A stretch of 40,311 nt of DNA from Geminicoccus harenae (GCF_019800005.1 NZ_JABGCL010000034.1:1-40311), one strand, 5' to 3'; shown: positions 7,188 through 15,162, counted from the first letter of the stretch. The notes: generated by a model not told the origin, from the letters alone. Made by a program: numbers and translations.

Positions 7188-8624
7188 ATGGAACTTCCCG
7201 ACCTGCTCGTCCGCCTGCGCAAGCGCACCGTGGCCCTCGACACCGCCCTGTTCCTGGCGCCGGCGCAGGACGGCCAGGTGCCGCCCGACCCGCAGGCGGC
7301 GGTGGCGGCGGTCGAGGCCGAGCTGGAGGCGGAGTTCGGCCAGGGGATCTGGCAGCAGTTCGCGGACGCGGCCGCGGCGGCGCTGCCGGGCAAGCCGGTG
7401 CCGCGGCTGGTCCAGGTGATGCTGGCGCGCCGGGCACTGGCAGAGGGCGATGCCAGGGCGGCCCTGCGCTTCGCGGTGGCGGCGCTGGCGCGGGAGCAGC
7501 GCGACCTCGTGGCACAGGATGTCTATCTGCGGGCCCGGGCGGCGGCCGGCGAAGGGCCGGGGCCGGTCGACCCGCGCGGGCGGTTCTGCGCCAAGCCGTG
7601 GCGCGAGCTGGAGCTGCGGCCGGACCTGAGCGCCCATGCCTGCTGCCCGTCCTGGCTGGCGGTGCCGATCGGCCAGGCGGACGGGTCGGAAGGCTCGGGC
7701 TTCTGGAACTCGCCCGCGGCCAAGGCGATCCGCCGCTCGGTGCTGGACGGCAGCTTCACCTGGTGCTCGCGGCTGCACTGCCCGCATCTCAGCGCGGAGC
7801 GGCTGCCCGAGCGCCAGGCCGTGAGCGACCGGGAGCTGGTGGGAATCATCCAGGGCGAGGTGGTCGAGGTCGAAGCCGGGCCGCGCCGGGTCCTGCTGAA
7901 CTACGACCGGTCCTGCAACCTCGCCTGCCCGTCCTGCCGACGCGAGCGGATCGTGGCCGACCAGGCGGAGCGCCTGCGGCTGGACGAGGTGGCGGACCAG
8001 GTGGTGCTGCCGCTCCTGCGCGATGCCCGCACGGTGAAGGCGACCGGCTCAGGGGATCCCTTCGCCAGCGCCCATTTCCGCCGGCTGCTCAAGCAGCTCG
8101 ACCGGCAGAGCTATCCCCGGCTGCGCCTGCAGCTGCAGACCAACGGCCTGCTGTGCGACGAGCGCGCCTGGGAGGAGCTGGACCTGGAAGGGCGGGTGGA
8201 CGCGCTGTGGGTGTCGATCGATGCGGCCGAGCCGGACACCTATGCGGTGATCCGGCGCCACGGTGACTGGCAGCGCCTGCGCGCCAATCTCGACTTCATG
8301 GCGCGGCTGCGCGCGCGGGGCGGGGTGCGGGAGTGGCGCCTGGATTTCGTCGTGCAGGCGCTGAACTACGGCGAGATGCCGGCAGCGGCGGAGCTGGCGC
8401 GCTCACTGGGTGCGGACGGGATCCATTTCCACATGATCCGCAACTGGGGCACGTTCACGCCGGACGAGTTCCGCCGGCACTTCATCGCCGCACCGGATCA
8501 TCCCGAGCACCACCGCTTCATCGCGGCCCTGCGCGACCCGCTGCTCGACTGGGACCAGATCGACTGGTCGGACCTGACCCCGCTGCGCAACCAGACGCTG
8601 GCCGCGGCGAGCCGGGCCGCCTGA
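7188..8624 (+). CDS. Radical SAM protein with N-terminal SPASM-like cysteine domain (permuted order)
   Basis: A 478-residue protein. Residues 1-120 are helical, alanine-rich and repeat-like (possibly TPR). Residues 132-205 look like a SPASM auxiliary iron-sulfur domain: FCAKPW (Cys134), HACCPSW (Cys152/153), a GFWNS segment, then WCSRLHCPH (Cys193/198). The radical SAM core follows, with CNLACPSC (Cys243, 247, 250) binding the SAM cluster, ATGSGDPFAS as the Gly-rich SAM-contact strand, and LQTNG and WVSIDA strands. In most SPASM proteins the auxiliary domain follows the core; here it comes first. Radical SAM/SPASM enzymes often modify peptides or sugars, but no precursor peptide is seen beside it. 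ATG 7188 was chosen because upstream sequence in the same frame is not protein-like. Substrate unknown. Confidence 0.75.
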   Translation: MELPDLLVRLRKRTVALDTALFLAPAQDGQVPPDPQAAVAAVEAELEAEFGQGIWQQFADAAAAALPGKPVPRLVQVMLARRALAEGDARAALRFAVAALAREQRDLVAQDVYLRARAAAGEGPGPVDPRGRFCAKPWRELELRPDLSAHACCPSWLAVPIGQADGSEGSGFWNSPAAKAIRRSVLDGSFTWCSRLHCPHLSAERLPERQAVSDRELVGIIQGEVVEVEAGPRRVLLNYDRSCNLACPSCRRERIVADQAERLRLDEVADQVVLPLLRDARTVKATGSGDPFASAHFRRLLKQLDRQSYPRLRLQLQTNGLLCDERAWEELDLEGRVDALWVSIDAAEPDTYAVIRRHGDWQRLRANLDFMARLRARGGVREWRLDFVVQALNYGEMPAAAELARSLGADGIHFHMIRNWGTFTPDEFRRHFIAAPDHPEHHRFIAALRDPLLDWDQIDWSDLTPLRNQTLAAASRAA

Positions 8625-8675
8625 GCGGCCGGGCCGGCGGTAGTCCTGTCCGGACGACCGCCGGTGCGGTGCCGC

Positions 8676-8963
8676 TCAGGCGCCGGCCAGCCCCAGCCCG
8701 GTGCCGGCATGGTCCAGGGCGGCACGCAGCTCGGGATGGCGCGCGACATGGAGCTCGGTGCGGCGGCGCGCCTCTTCCAGCGCGAGCGGCTCGATGTCGG
8801 CGCTGGTGATGCGCAGGTCGCTGGCCAGCTCGTGCGGAGCATAGGCGTTCAGCTCGGCACGGGCCTGCTGCAGTGCTGCACGGTGGAAACGGGCGATCTC
8901 GAACCGGCGCCAAGCCTCGGTCGAGCGCAGGGAGGCGGTGAGCTTCGCGAACATCGATGTCAT
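8676..8963 (-). CDS. Small DUF1127-like protein
   Basis: A 95-residue protein with an Arg-rich helical N-terminus (STEAWRRFEIARFHRAALQQ) and ELASDLRITSADIEPLALEEARRR. The latter echoes the DUF1127 pattern (L-x-D-h-G-h-x-R-x-D-I), though diverged. It follows a clearer DUF1127 protein on the same strand after a 62-base gap. DUF1127 (YjiS-like) proteins are small, basic and abundant in alphaproteobacteria, and some act as RNA-binding regulators; that role is only possible here. An alternative start is the ATG at 8954. It lacks a strong ribosome site, so it may depend on the upstream gene. Confidence 0.55.
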   Translation of the reverse strand: MTSMFAKLTASLRSTEAWRRFEIARFHRAALQQARAELNAYAPHELASDLRITSADIEPLALEEARRRTELHVARHPELRAALDHAGTGLGLAGA

Positions 8964-8999
8964 CCAGTCATGGGGAAGAGAAGAACAATGCGGGGGCGA

Positions 9000-9019
9000 C
9001 GCCCCGCGCGGGCGGGGCG
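9000..9019 (-). other. Hairpin between the two DUF1127-type genes
   Basis: CGCCCCGC and GCGGGGCG form a perfect 8-bp stem with a GCGG loop, located six bases past the stop of the upstream small gene. On the minus strand it is followed by a C-run and then a pyrimidine-rich stretch, not an immediate T-run. It could be a weak terminator or a message-stabilising element separating expression of the two genes. Confidence 0.4.
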
Positions 9020-9025
9020 ACCCGG

Positions 9026-9334
9026 TCAGTCGGCGGGGACGAGATGCGAGTGCTTCGGCGTGCCGAGCAGGGAAGCCAGCGGCGAGGGTGCCGTGGCGGC
9101 CTGCTGTTCGGCCCGGCGGGCGAGCAGCGCCTCCTGGGCCATGTCGCGGATCTGCGCGAGCGACACCCGGCCATCGCCACGGGCAGCCGCCATTGCCGCG
9201 ATGTCGCCGATCAGGTCGCGCTCCAAGCCGAGGTCGGCCAGGCTGCGATCGCTCAGGCGGCTCAGGGAACGGCGGGTCTCATAAGCCCGATACTGACGAA
9301 GCGCACTGTCGATGACCTGTTGCACGGCACCCAT
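9026..9334 (-). CDS. DUF1127 domain small protein
   Basis: A 102-residue protein. Residues 14-46 (YRAYETRRSLSRLSDRSLADLG and on through LERDLIGDIAA) match the DUF1127 helix pair closely, and the C-terminal half is an Ala-rich extension. Family members have been tied to RNA binding and stress or nutrient adaptation in alphaproteobacteria. I chose the ATG at 9334 because upstream sequence in the frame (to 9529) does not look like protein and GGAAG lies just before this ATG. It heads the small-gene pair and is divergent from the liv transporter genes. Confidence 0.7.
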   Translation of the reverse strand: MGAVQQVIDSALRQYRAYETRRSLSRLSDRSLADLGLERDLIGDIAAMAAARGDGRVSLAQIRDMAQEALLARRAEQQAATAPSPLASLLGTPKHSHLVPAD

Positions 9335-9482
9335 TTTCTTCCACTCCACTCGAAGGCCAGCCGATCGGACCTTTTCAGGCGGCTGGCCGGTTGTTCCTCG
9401 ACCTTCCCGTTCAGGGTGATCTCTTGGCCGGACCCAACGATCGAGAAGATAAGCCTCGGTCCGGCCGTCCACCACCCGACAT

Positions 9483-9646
9483 GCTGCATCGCAGCGCTGC
9501 AGAATCAGATCGCTGCAAATTTCTGACACAGTGCGGTGGCGACATTGTCACATATGGGGGTAACACCCGGAAAATCCAGGCAGATTGGCCTGCGTTTTGC
9601 GCAACACTGCTATATTGCAGTGCACCTAAATGCTGCCGATTGCAGC
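9483..9646. promoter_or_regulatory. Cluster of CTGC/GCAG inverted repeats upstream of livG
   Basis: The 369-base gap between the DUF1127 gene and livG holds several short inverted repeats of related sequence. They are GCTGC-ATC-GCAGC (9483-9495), overlapping GCAGCGCTGC (9491-9500); TTGCGCAA (9597-9604); CACTGC-TATATT-GCAGTG (9605-9622); and GCTGC-CGATT-GCAGC (9632-9646). TATATT in the middle of the third could serve as a -10 element. Repeated dyads with a shared half-site suggest one regulator controlling the transporter. No matching regulator is adjacent. Confidence 0.4.
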
Positions 9647-9703
9647 AGCGGCCACGCCCGGCTAACCAAGGCGACCGACACTTGCGGAAAACGGGCAGCA
9701 GAG

Positions 9704-10462
9704 TTGTTGCAGGCTCATGGATTGATCAGGTCGTTCGGCGGCGTACGGGCCGTCGACGACGTCTCCTTCACCCTGGGCCAGGGCACCATCACCGGCCTGA
9801 TCGGCCCGAACGGTGCCGGCAAGACCACGCTGTTCAACCTGATCGCCGGCAGCCAGCCGCCTAGCGGGGGCGAGCTGCATTTCGAGAACCGGCGGATCGA
9901 CCGCTGCCGCCAGGACCAGCGCACCCGGCTGGGCATCGCCCGCACCTTCCAGATCCCCCGCCCCTTCCCGGCCCTGAGCGTGCTCGACAACCTGCTGGTC
10001 GCAGCGAAGGATCAGACCGGCGAGCGCTTCTGGCGGGCCTGGACCAGTGCCCGCACCCTGGCCCGCGAGGAGGCGGCGATCACGGAGCGCGCCTGGCACT
10101 GGCTGCGCTTCATGGGGCTGGAGCGTCTCGCCTCGGCACCAGCCCGCACCCTGTCCGGCGGGCAGCGCAAGCTCCTGGAGCTCGCCCGCGCGATGATGCA
10201 GGAGCCGCGGCTGGTTCTCCTGGACGAGCCGGGGGCCGGCGTGGCACCGCCGCTCATGGCCCAGATCGTGGACCGGATCCGGGCCCTGCACGCCGAGGGG
10301 GTGACGTTCCTGATCATCGAGCACGACATGGACCTGGTGATGTCGCTGTGCCGCCCGGTCCTGGTGATGGCCGGGGGGCGGCTCCTGATGAGCGGCAGCC
10401 CCGACGAGGTCCGGGCCGACCCCCGGGTGGTCGAGGCCTATCTGGGCGGAACCGCCCATTGA
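9704..10462 (+). CDS. livG: Branched-chain amino-acid/amide ABC transporter ATP-binding protein LivG
   Basis: About 252 residues of a HAAT-family ATPase: Walker A GPNGAGKT (about 34-41), the LivG-typical GIARTFQIPRPF Q-loop region, signature LSGGQRKLLELARA, Walker B LVLLDEPGAGV and the H-loop IIEHDMD. No ATG fits the family N-terminus. The frame is open from a GTG at 9536, but the extra 56 residues are unlike LivG. The likeliest start is TTG 9704 or 9707, giving (M)LQAHGLIRSFGGVRAVDDVSF. It overlaps livF by four bases. It energises uptake of amino acids or short amides such as urea. It is the first gene of livGFHM; the usual LivJ/K binding protein is not in the operon. Confidence 0.85.
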   Translation: MLQAHGLIRSFGGVRAVDDVSFTLGQGTITGLIGPNGAGKTTLFNLIAGSQPPSGGELHFENRRIDRCRQDQRTRLGIARTFQIPRPFPALSVLDNLLVAAKDQTGERFWRAWTSARTLAREEAAITERAWHWLRFMGLERLASAPARTLSGGQRKLLELARAMMQEPRLVLLDEPGAGVAPPLMAQIVDRIRALHAEGVTFLIIEHDMDLVMSLCRPVLVMAGGRLLMSGSPDEVRADPRVVEAYLGGTAH

Positions 10463-11178
10463 GCCTGCTCAAGGTCGACCAACTGGTGGCCGGCTACGAG
10501 CCCGGCCTGCCGATCGTGCGCGGCGCCTCGATCCGGGTGGCGCCTGGCGAGATCGTGGCGGTGCTGGGCCCGAACGGTGCCGGCAAGTCCACCCTGATCA
10601 AGGCGATCGCCGGGCTGGTCCGGGTGGAATCAGGCGAGGTCCGCTTCCGGGGCCAGGACCTCCGCCGGCTGCCGGCGCATCGTCTGGTCCGGGCGGGGCT
10701 GGCCTTCGTCCCCCAGACCGAGAACGTGTTCGCCAACCTGACGATCCAGGAGAACCTGGAGCTGGCGGGCTTCTTCCTCGGCCGGCGGCGCTGCCAGGAG
10801 CGGGTGCGGGCGATGTTCGAGCTGTTCCCCGACCTGGCCCGCCAGCGCGCGCTGGCGGCCGGGCGCCTGTCCGGCGGCCAGCGCCAGATGCTGGCCGTGG
10901 CCCGCGCACTCCTGGTGGAGCCCGGCATGATCATGCTGGACGAGCCTTCGGCCGGGCTGTCGCCCCGGCTGGTGGCAGAAGTGTTCGCCAAGCTCGCCGA
11001 GGTGCGGGCGGAGGGTACCACGATCCTGATGGTGGAGCAGAACGTGAAGGCCGCTCTGGCCCTGGCCGACCGTGCCTATGTGCTGACCGAAGGCCGCGAG
11101 CGCCTGTCCGGCAGCGCCGCCGAGCTCAGGAGCCATGGCGACCTCGCCAGCCTGTTCCTGGGCGGGGCCGGCCGATGA
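10459..11178 (+). CDS. livF: Branched-chain amino-acid/amide ABC transporter ATP-binding protein LivF
   Basis: A 239-residue ATPase, the second nucleotide-binding subunit of the Liv transporter. It has Walker A GPNGAGKST, FVPQTENVFANLTIQENLEL in the Q-loop region, signature LSGGQRQMLAVARAL, Walker B MIMLDEPSAGLSP and MVEQNV at the H-loop (Gln-Asn in place of His is usual for LivF). The start is a TTG at 10459 that overlaps the livG stop as TTGA, giving LSLLKVDQLVAGYE. A start further upstream (10348) would give a protein unlike LivF. Translational coupling to livG is likely. It overlaps livH by four bases (ATGA). Confidence 0.88.
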   Translation: MSLLKVDQLVAGYEPGLPIVRGASIRVAPGEIVAVLGPNGAGKSTLIKAIAGLVRVESGEVRFRGQDLRRLPAHRLVRAGLAFVPQTENVFANLTIQENLELAGFFLGRRRCQERVRAMFELFPDLARQRALAAGRLSGGQRQMLAVARALLVEPGMIMLDEPSAGLSPRLVAEVFAKLAEVRAEGTTILMVEQNVKAALALADRAYVLTEGRERLSGSAAELRSHGDLASLFLGGAGR

Positions 11179-12089
11179 TCCTCCAGCAGCTCGCCGACGG
11201 CCTGGTCCTGGGCTCGATCATCGCGCTCGGCGCCATCGGCCTGACCCTCACCTATGCGATCCTGCGCTTCGCCAACTTCGCCCACGGCGAGTTCCTGACC
11301 TTCGGCGCCTATCTGGCGCTGCTGGCGCTCGGCCAGTTCCAGGCGCTGTCGACCACGACCTTCGGCCCGCTCTCGTTCGGCTGGCCGCTCCTGGCCTCGC
11401 TCGCCGTGGCGATCCTGGCGACCGGGGGCCTGGCGCTGCTGCTGGACCGGCTCCTGTTCGCCAAGCTCGGCCGGGCCGGCGTGGCGATCGCCGTGGTGAT
11501 GGGCTCGTTCGGCGCAGCGCTGGCCCTGCGCAACCTCCTGTTCTTCGCGTTCGGCGGGGAGCCCCAATACTATAGCCGCGCCATCCAGATCGCCCTGCCG
11601 CTGCTGCCTCGCTCCGTCCTGGGCGGCGTGCGGGTGACGCCGGACCAGCTGGCCGTCCTGGGCATCACGGTCCTGCTCGTGATCGCGATGCACCTGTTCC
11701 TGTCCCGCGCCACGCTCGGCCGGGCGATGCGCGCCGTGGCGCACAACCCGCAGCTCGCCACCGTCACCGGCATCGACGTGGCGGCCGTGGTCCGCTGGAC
11801 CTGGATCATCGGGGCGGGCCTGGCCGCGGTCGCCGGCGTGTTCGCCGGGCTCACCGTGCAGATCCGGCCGACCATGGGGCTGGACCTGCTCCTCCCCCTG
11901 TTCGCTGCGGTGATCCTGGGCGGGATCGGCTCGCCGCTGGGCGCGGTGCTGGGCGGGCTGATCGTGGGCGTCGCCGAGAGCCTGGCGGTGCCGCTGGTCG
12001 GCGCGGAATACCGCGCGGCGGTGGCCTTCCTCCTCCTGATCCTGATCCTCCTGGTCCGCCCCACCGGCCTGTTCGGGGAGCGCGGCTGA
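11175..12089 (+). CDS. livH: Branched-chain amino-acid/amide ABC transporter permease LivH
   Basis: A 304-residue integral membrane protein of BPD_transp_2, LivH type. It opens LQQLADGLVLGSIIALGAIGLTLTYAILRFANFAHGEF, and this early Ala-Asn-Phe-Ala-His-Gly motif is diagnostic. The central EAA-like loop reads GRAMRAVAHNPQLATVTGIDV, and LPLFAAVILGGIGSPLGAVLGG follows near the end. Eight or so membrane spans are visible. The ATG overlaps the livF stop and the stop overlaps the livM ATG, so the four genes form a tightly coupled operon. LivH pairs with LivM to form the channel. Confidence 0.92.
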   Translation: MILQQLADGLVLGSIIALGAIGLTLTYAILRFANFAHGEFLTFGAYLALLALGQFQALSTTTFGPLSFGWPLLASLAVAILATGGLALLLDRLLFAKLGRAGVAIAVVMGSFGAALALRNLLFFAFGGEPQYYSRAIQIALPLLPRSVLGGVRVTPDQLAVLGITVLLVIAMHLFLSRATLGRAMRAVAHNPQLATVTGIDVAAVVRWTWIIGAGLAAVAGVFAGLTVQIRPTMGLDLLLPLFAAVILGGIGSPLGAVLGGLIVGVAESLAVPLVGAEYRAAVAFLLLILILLVRPTGLFGERG

Positions 12090-13024
12090 TGATGGAGCTG
12101 CTGGCCGGGCCCCTCGCCTATTTGGTCTTCTTCCTGGTGATCGCGCTCTATTACGCGCTGATCACGCTGGGCCTGAACCTCCAATGGGGCTTCACCGGCC
12201 TGTTCAATGTCGGCGTGGCCGGCTTCGTGCTGGTCGGCGCCTATGCCAGCGCCATCCTCACCACGCCCGACGATCCCGGCCGGATCGGCGGGTTCGGTCT
12301 ACCGGTGCCGGTCGGCATGGTGGGCGCCATGCTCTCGGCCGGGCTGTTCGCGCTGCTGGTGGGCATCCCGGCACTCCGGCTGCGCCACGACTACCTGGCG
12401 ATCACCACCTTCGGCATCGCCGTCACCCTGCAGCTCGTAGCACTCAATCTCCAGGTGCTGACCGGCGGGCCGTTCGGGATGAACTTCGTGCCACGGCCCC
12501 TGTACGACGTGCTCGGCGGCCAGAACGGCTGGAACCTGGCCTATCTCCTGTTCGTGGCGGCCCTGGTGCTGCTCGTCTGGTGGGGCCTGGCCCGGCTCAC
12601 CACGAGCCCATGGGGCCGGGTGCTGCGTGCGATCCGCGAGGACGAGGCCGCCGCCGCCGCGATCGGCAAGCACGCCTTCCGCTTCCGCCTGGAGGCGTTC
12701 GTCCTGGGATCGATGGTGATGGGGTTGGCGGGCGCGGTCTATGCCCACTTCATCGGCTTCATCGCGCCGGAAGACTTCCTGCCGATCCTGACCTTCCAGG
12801 TCTGGGCGATGCTGATCGTGGGCGGTGCCGGCGACCATCGGGGCGCGATCGCCGGGGCCGTCCTGGTCTGGGCGATCTGGACCGGCTCCGGCATGCTGCT
12901 CGACCTGTTCGTCCCGCCGGAAGGCAAGGCCCAGGCGGCCGCCCTACAGGTGGCCGGCATCGGCGTGGCCCTGTGCCTGGTCCTCCTGTTCCGGCCGACC
13001 GGCCTGCTCGGGCGGCGCGACTAG
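12089..13024 (+). CDS. livM: Branched-chain amino-acid/amide ABC transporter permease LivM
   Basis: A 311-residue membrane protein, the second channel subunit. It begins with a hydrophobic span, then LITLGLNLQWGFTGLFNVGVAGF, the usual LivM opening. Later come LRLRHDYLAITTFGIAVTLQLV, GRVLRAIREDEAAAAAIGKHAFRF (the loop contacting the ATPase) and WAMLIVGGAGDHRGAIAGA. The start overlaps the livH stop by one base. The stop codon (13022-13024) overlaps by two bases the stop of a glycosyltransferase gene arriving from the other strand, through a shared CTAG. No room therefore exists for a terminator between them. Confidence 0.92.
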   Translation: MMELLAGPLAYLVFFLVIALYYALITLGLNLQWGFTGLFNVGVAGFVLVGAYASAILTTPDDPGRIGGFGLPVPVGMVGAMLSAGLFALLVGIPALRLRHDYLAITTFGIAVTLQLVALNLQVLTGGPFGMNFVPRPLYDVLGGQNGWNLAYLLFVAALVLLVWWGLARLTTSPWGRVLRAIREDEAAAAAIGKHAFRFRLEAFVLGSMVMGLAGAVYAHFIGFIAPEDFLPILTFQVWAMLIVGGAGDHRGAIAGAVLVWAIWTGSGMLLDLFVPPEGKAQAAALQVAGIGVALCLVLLFRPTGLLGRRD

Positions 13025-14157
13025 AGGGTCACGGCCGGCCGTGGCGCCCGCCCGACCCTGGCGGCGGCGGGCACCCGTTCTTCCAGGAGCGCACGATAGG
13101 CCTCCAGATGCAGGTCCATCGCCCGCTCGAGCGCGAACTCCGCCGTGACGTGCCGGCGTGCCGAGGCACCGCGCTCGCGCCAGCGGTCGTTCTCCAGCAG
13201 CCAGCTCAGGCCCGCGGCGAAGTCGTCCTGTGCGGCATGGTAGCCGAACTGCGAGGCGAAGCCGTCGGGGTCGACGAAGCTCATGATCGCGCAGCCATGC
13301 GCGGCCGCTTCGATGAAGGAGTTGGGCATCGCCTCCCTGGTCGCGGTGTTGACCATGATCCAGCTCTCGGCCAGCGCCTCGCCATGGGTGGTGCTGGCGA
13401 ACTGGTCCACCATGCCCAGGAACTCGACATTCGGCCCGTCATAGGTCGCGCGCAGCCAGCGCTCATAGGCCTTGTCGCGCGACTTGCCGAACACCCGGAA
13501 CCGGACGTGCGGGAACTGCCGGGCGAGGTCCAGGAACAGATGCGGCCGCTTGCGCCGGTCCAGCCGCGCCAGATAGCAGACGGTGGGGGCCGCGGCCTTG
13601 GCGGGCTCCGGCGGGATCGGCACCGGGGTCGGCAGGAAGCGCGGCTTGGGGCAGGGGCCGTACATTCGCTCCACCTTCGGCACCAGCCAATGGGCGATGG
13701 TGTAGAGCGCGTCCGCACGCCGGACGGCCCGCAGCAGCAGCGGGCTGCTCTCGAACAAATAGTTGCCGACCACCTGCAGGCGGTTGAGCGAGGGCCGGGC
13801 GAACTCCATCACCCAGTCCTGCCAGTCGCGCGGGTCGCGGAAGGTGATCATGTGCCGCCGGGACGGCATCGCCCGCTGGGCCAGCCGGGTGCCGAGCGAC
13901 ACCTCGCAGGAGTGGTAGATGTCGGCATCCGCCAAGCGGAACAGCTGCAGCATCTCCCAGGGGCGTGCCACCGGAAAGCTCAGCACGGTGATGCCGTCCA
14001 GCTGCTCGACCGGCTGCTGGCCGGGCCGCTGCGGCACCACGGCGAACACGTCCACCCCGCGCTTGACCAGCTCACCGCCGATCATCCGGGTCGCGCGCCC
14101 GAAGCCGCCATATTTTCCCCAGGCGAAGATCTCCGTGGAGATGAGGCAGACTCTCAT
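13021..14157 (-). CDS. GT4-like glycosyltransferase (group 1)
   Basis: A 378-residue cytoplasmic or membrane-associated glycosyltransferase of the GT-B fold. The N-terminus MRVCLISTEIFAWGKYGGFGRATRMIG has the Gly-rich acceptor-side loop (YGGFG). The C-terminal half has a nucleotide-sugar domain with VCYLARLDRRKRPHLFLDLA and the donor-binding stretch EAMPNSFIEAAAHGCAIM, whose glutamates bind the sugar nucleotide. It would transfer a sugar from an activated donor to a growing glycan or lipid. It is last in a three-gene minus-strand set behind an LPG-synthase-type membrane protein (4-base gap) and a sulfotransferase. ATG 14157 was chosen over longer starts because it opens at the GT-B first strand. 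Sugar and acceptor unknown. Confidence 0.82.
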   Translation of the reverse strand: MRVCLISTEIFAWGKYGGFGRATRMIGGELVKRGVDVFAVVPQRPGQQPVEQLDGITVLSFPVARPWEMLQLFRLADADIYHSCEVSLGTRLAQRAMPSRRHMITFRDPRDWQDWVMEFARPSLNRLQVVGNYLFESSPLLLRAVRRADALYTIAHWLVPKVERMYGPCPKPRFLPTPVPIPPEPAKAAAPTVCYLARLDRRKRPHLFLDLARQFPHVRFRVFGKSRDKAYERWLRATYDGPNVEFLGMVDQFASTTHGEALAESWIMVNTATREAMPNSFIEAAAHGCAIMSFVDPDGFASQFGYHAAQDDFAAGLSWLLENDRWRERGASARRHVTAEFALERAMDLHLEAYRALLEERVPAAARVGRAPRPAVTL

Positions 14158-14161
14158 GGGT

Positions 14162-15136
14162 TCATCCCTCTTCGCGGGGTGTGGGGGTGAGCCGGGCGTG
14201 CAGCTCGACCAGGCCGCCGGCCAGGGCCTCCAGGAGCACGCGCAGGCTGAGCAGGAGGCCGAGTGCCACGGATTCCGGGCCGGGCTGGCCGGCCGCGACC
14301 AGGGCGGCCGCCATCGTCGCCTCGCGCAGCCCGACTCCGGCCCAGGTGATCGGCAGGAGCAGGGCCAGTGCCAGGATCGCGCGTGCCCAGCCGAGCGTGG
14401 CGATGCCGACCTCCATGCCGAGCGCACCGGCGACCAGTGCCACCGAGAGCAGGCCCAGCGCATGGCTGCCCAGGATGTTCATGAGGAGGATGCCCCAGGC
14501 CCGGCCGGTCAGGCTGCCATAGCGGCCGGTGACCTTCAGCAGCTCGATCAGGCGGCGGCGCAGCCCCGGCAGCCGCCGCTCCGGCCACCATGCCGCGAGC
14601 TGCATCTCCGTCCAGGCGGCCGCCCTGGGGTGGAAGGCCAGGTAGCGCAGCACGGCGACGCCCAGGGCCAGGGCCGCGAACATGGCGGGCAGGCCCGGCC
14701 ATCCCGGCGCGTGCCCGTCGAGGAACCAGAACAGGAGGCCCAGCACGAGGGCCGTCTCGATCTCGAGCAGGCGCGAGAACACCACCAGCGCCAGGGTCGC
14801 CTGCGGGTCGCCGCCCAGCCGTGCCAGCCGGTACCAGCGCAGCACGCCGGCCGCGAGCACGCCGGGAAGGAACAGGCCGTAGAAGCTGGTCGCGAGCTGC
14901 AGGCCGAGCAGCGGGCCGAAGCCCACCTGCATGCCCTGCAGCCGGGCAAGGCAGCTCGTCTGCCAGGTGCGCAGCAGGACCATGGGCACGGTCAGGGCGA
15001 AGGCGAGCAGGACGGGCCACAGGACGACCTGACGGAGCACGGCACCGAACTGGTCCAGTGGCTGCCACGCCAGCACCAGGCCCAGGAGCGAGAGGCTGAA
15101 CAGGATGCCTATCCCGTTCTTCCAGCGCCCGCGCAT
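14162..15136 (-). CDS. Lysylphosphatidylglycerol synthase TM-region family membrane protein
   Basis: A 324-residue protein with about eight membrane segments, of the LPG_synthase_TM (UPF0104) family. Characteristic parts are LRTWQTSCLARLQGM, the loop LLGLQLATSFYGLFLPGVLAAGVLRWYRLAR and TWAGVGLREATMA near the C-terminus. In MprF this region flips lipid, but stand-alone members often occur with glycosyltransferases and may move glycolipids. No aminoacyl-transfer domain is attached. The ATG at 15136 follows GGAGGAGG at a good distance. It lies between a sulfotransferase gene and a glycosyltransferase gene with tiny gaps, implying a joint role in making or moving a surface lipid or glycan. Confidence 0.8.
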   Translation of the reverse strand: MRGRWKNGIGILFSLSLLGLVLAWQPLDQFGAVLRQVVLWPVLLAFALTVPMVLLRTWQTSCLARLQGMQVGFGPLLGLQLATSFYGLFLPGVLAAGVLRWYRLARLGGDPQATLALVVFSRLLEIETALVLGLLFWFLDGHAPGWPGLPAMFAALALGVAVLRYLAFHPRAAAWTEMQLAAWWPERRLPGLRRRLIELLKVTGRYGSLTGRAWGILLMNILGSHALGLLSVALVAGALGMEVGIATLGWARAILALALLLPITWAGVGLREATMAAALVAAGQPGPESVALGLLLSLRVLLEALAGGLVELHARLTPTPREEG

Positions 15137-15162
15137 CCGCCTCCTCCATGTGCAATCCTCCG

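Noticed and set aside
9536..9703. A GTG-initiated 56-residue extension of LivG
   Set aside because: Its sequence (MATLSHMGVTPGK and on) is unlike LivG N-termini and crosses the inverted-repeat cluster. A TTG at 9704 fits the family.
12184..14190. A 668-codon open frame on the plus strand
   Set aside because: It starts inside livM in another frame and continues antisense to the glycosyltransferase; composition is Arg/Gly/Pro-rich shadow.
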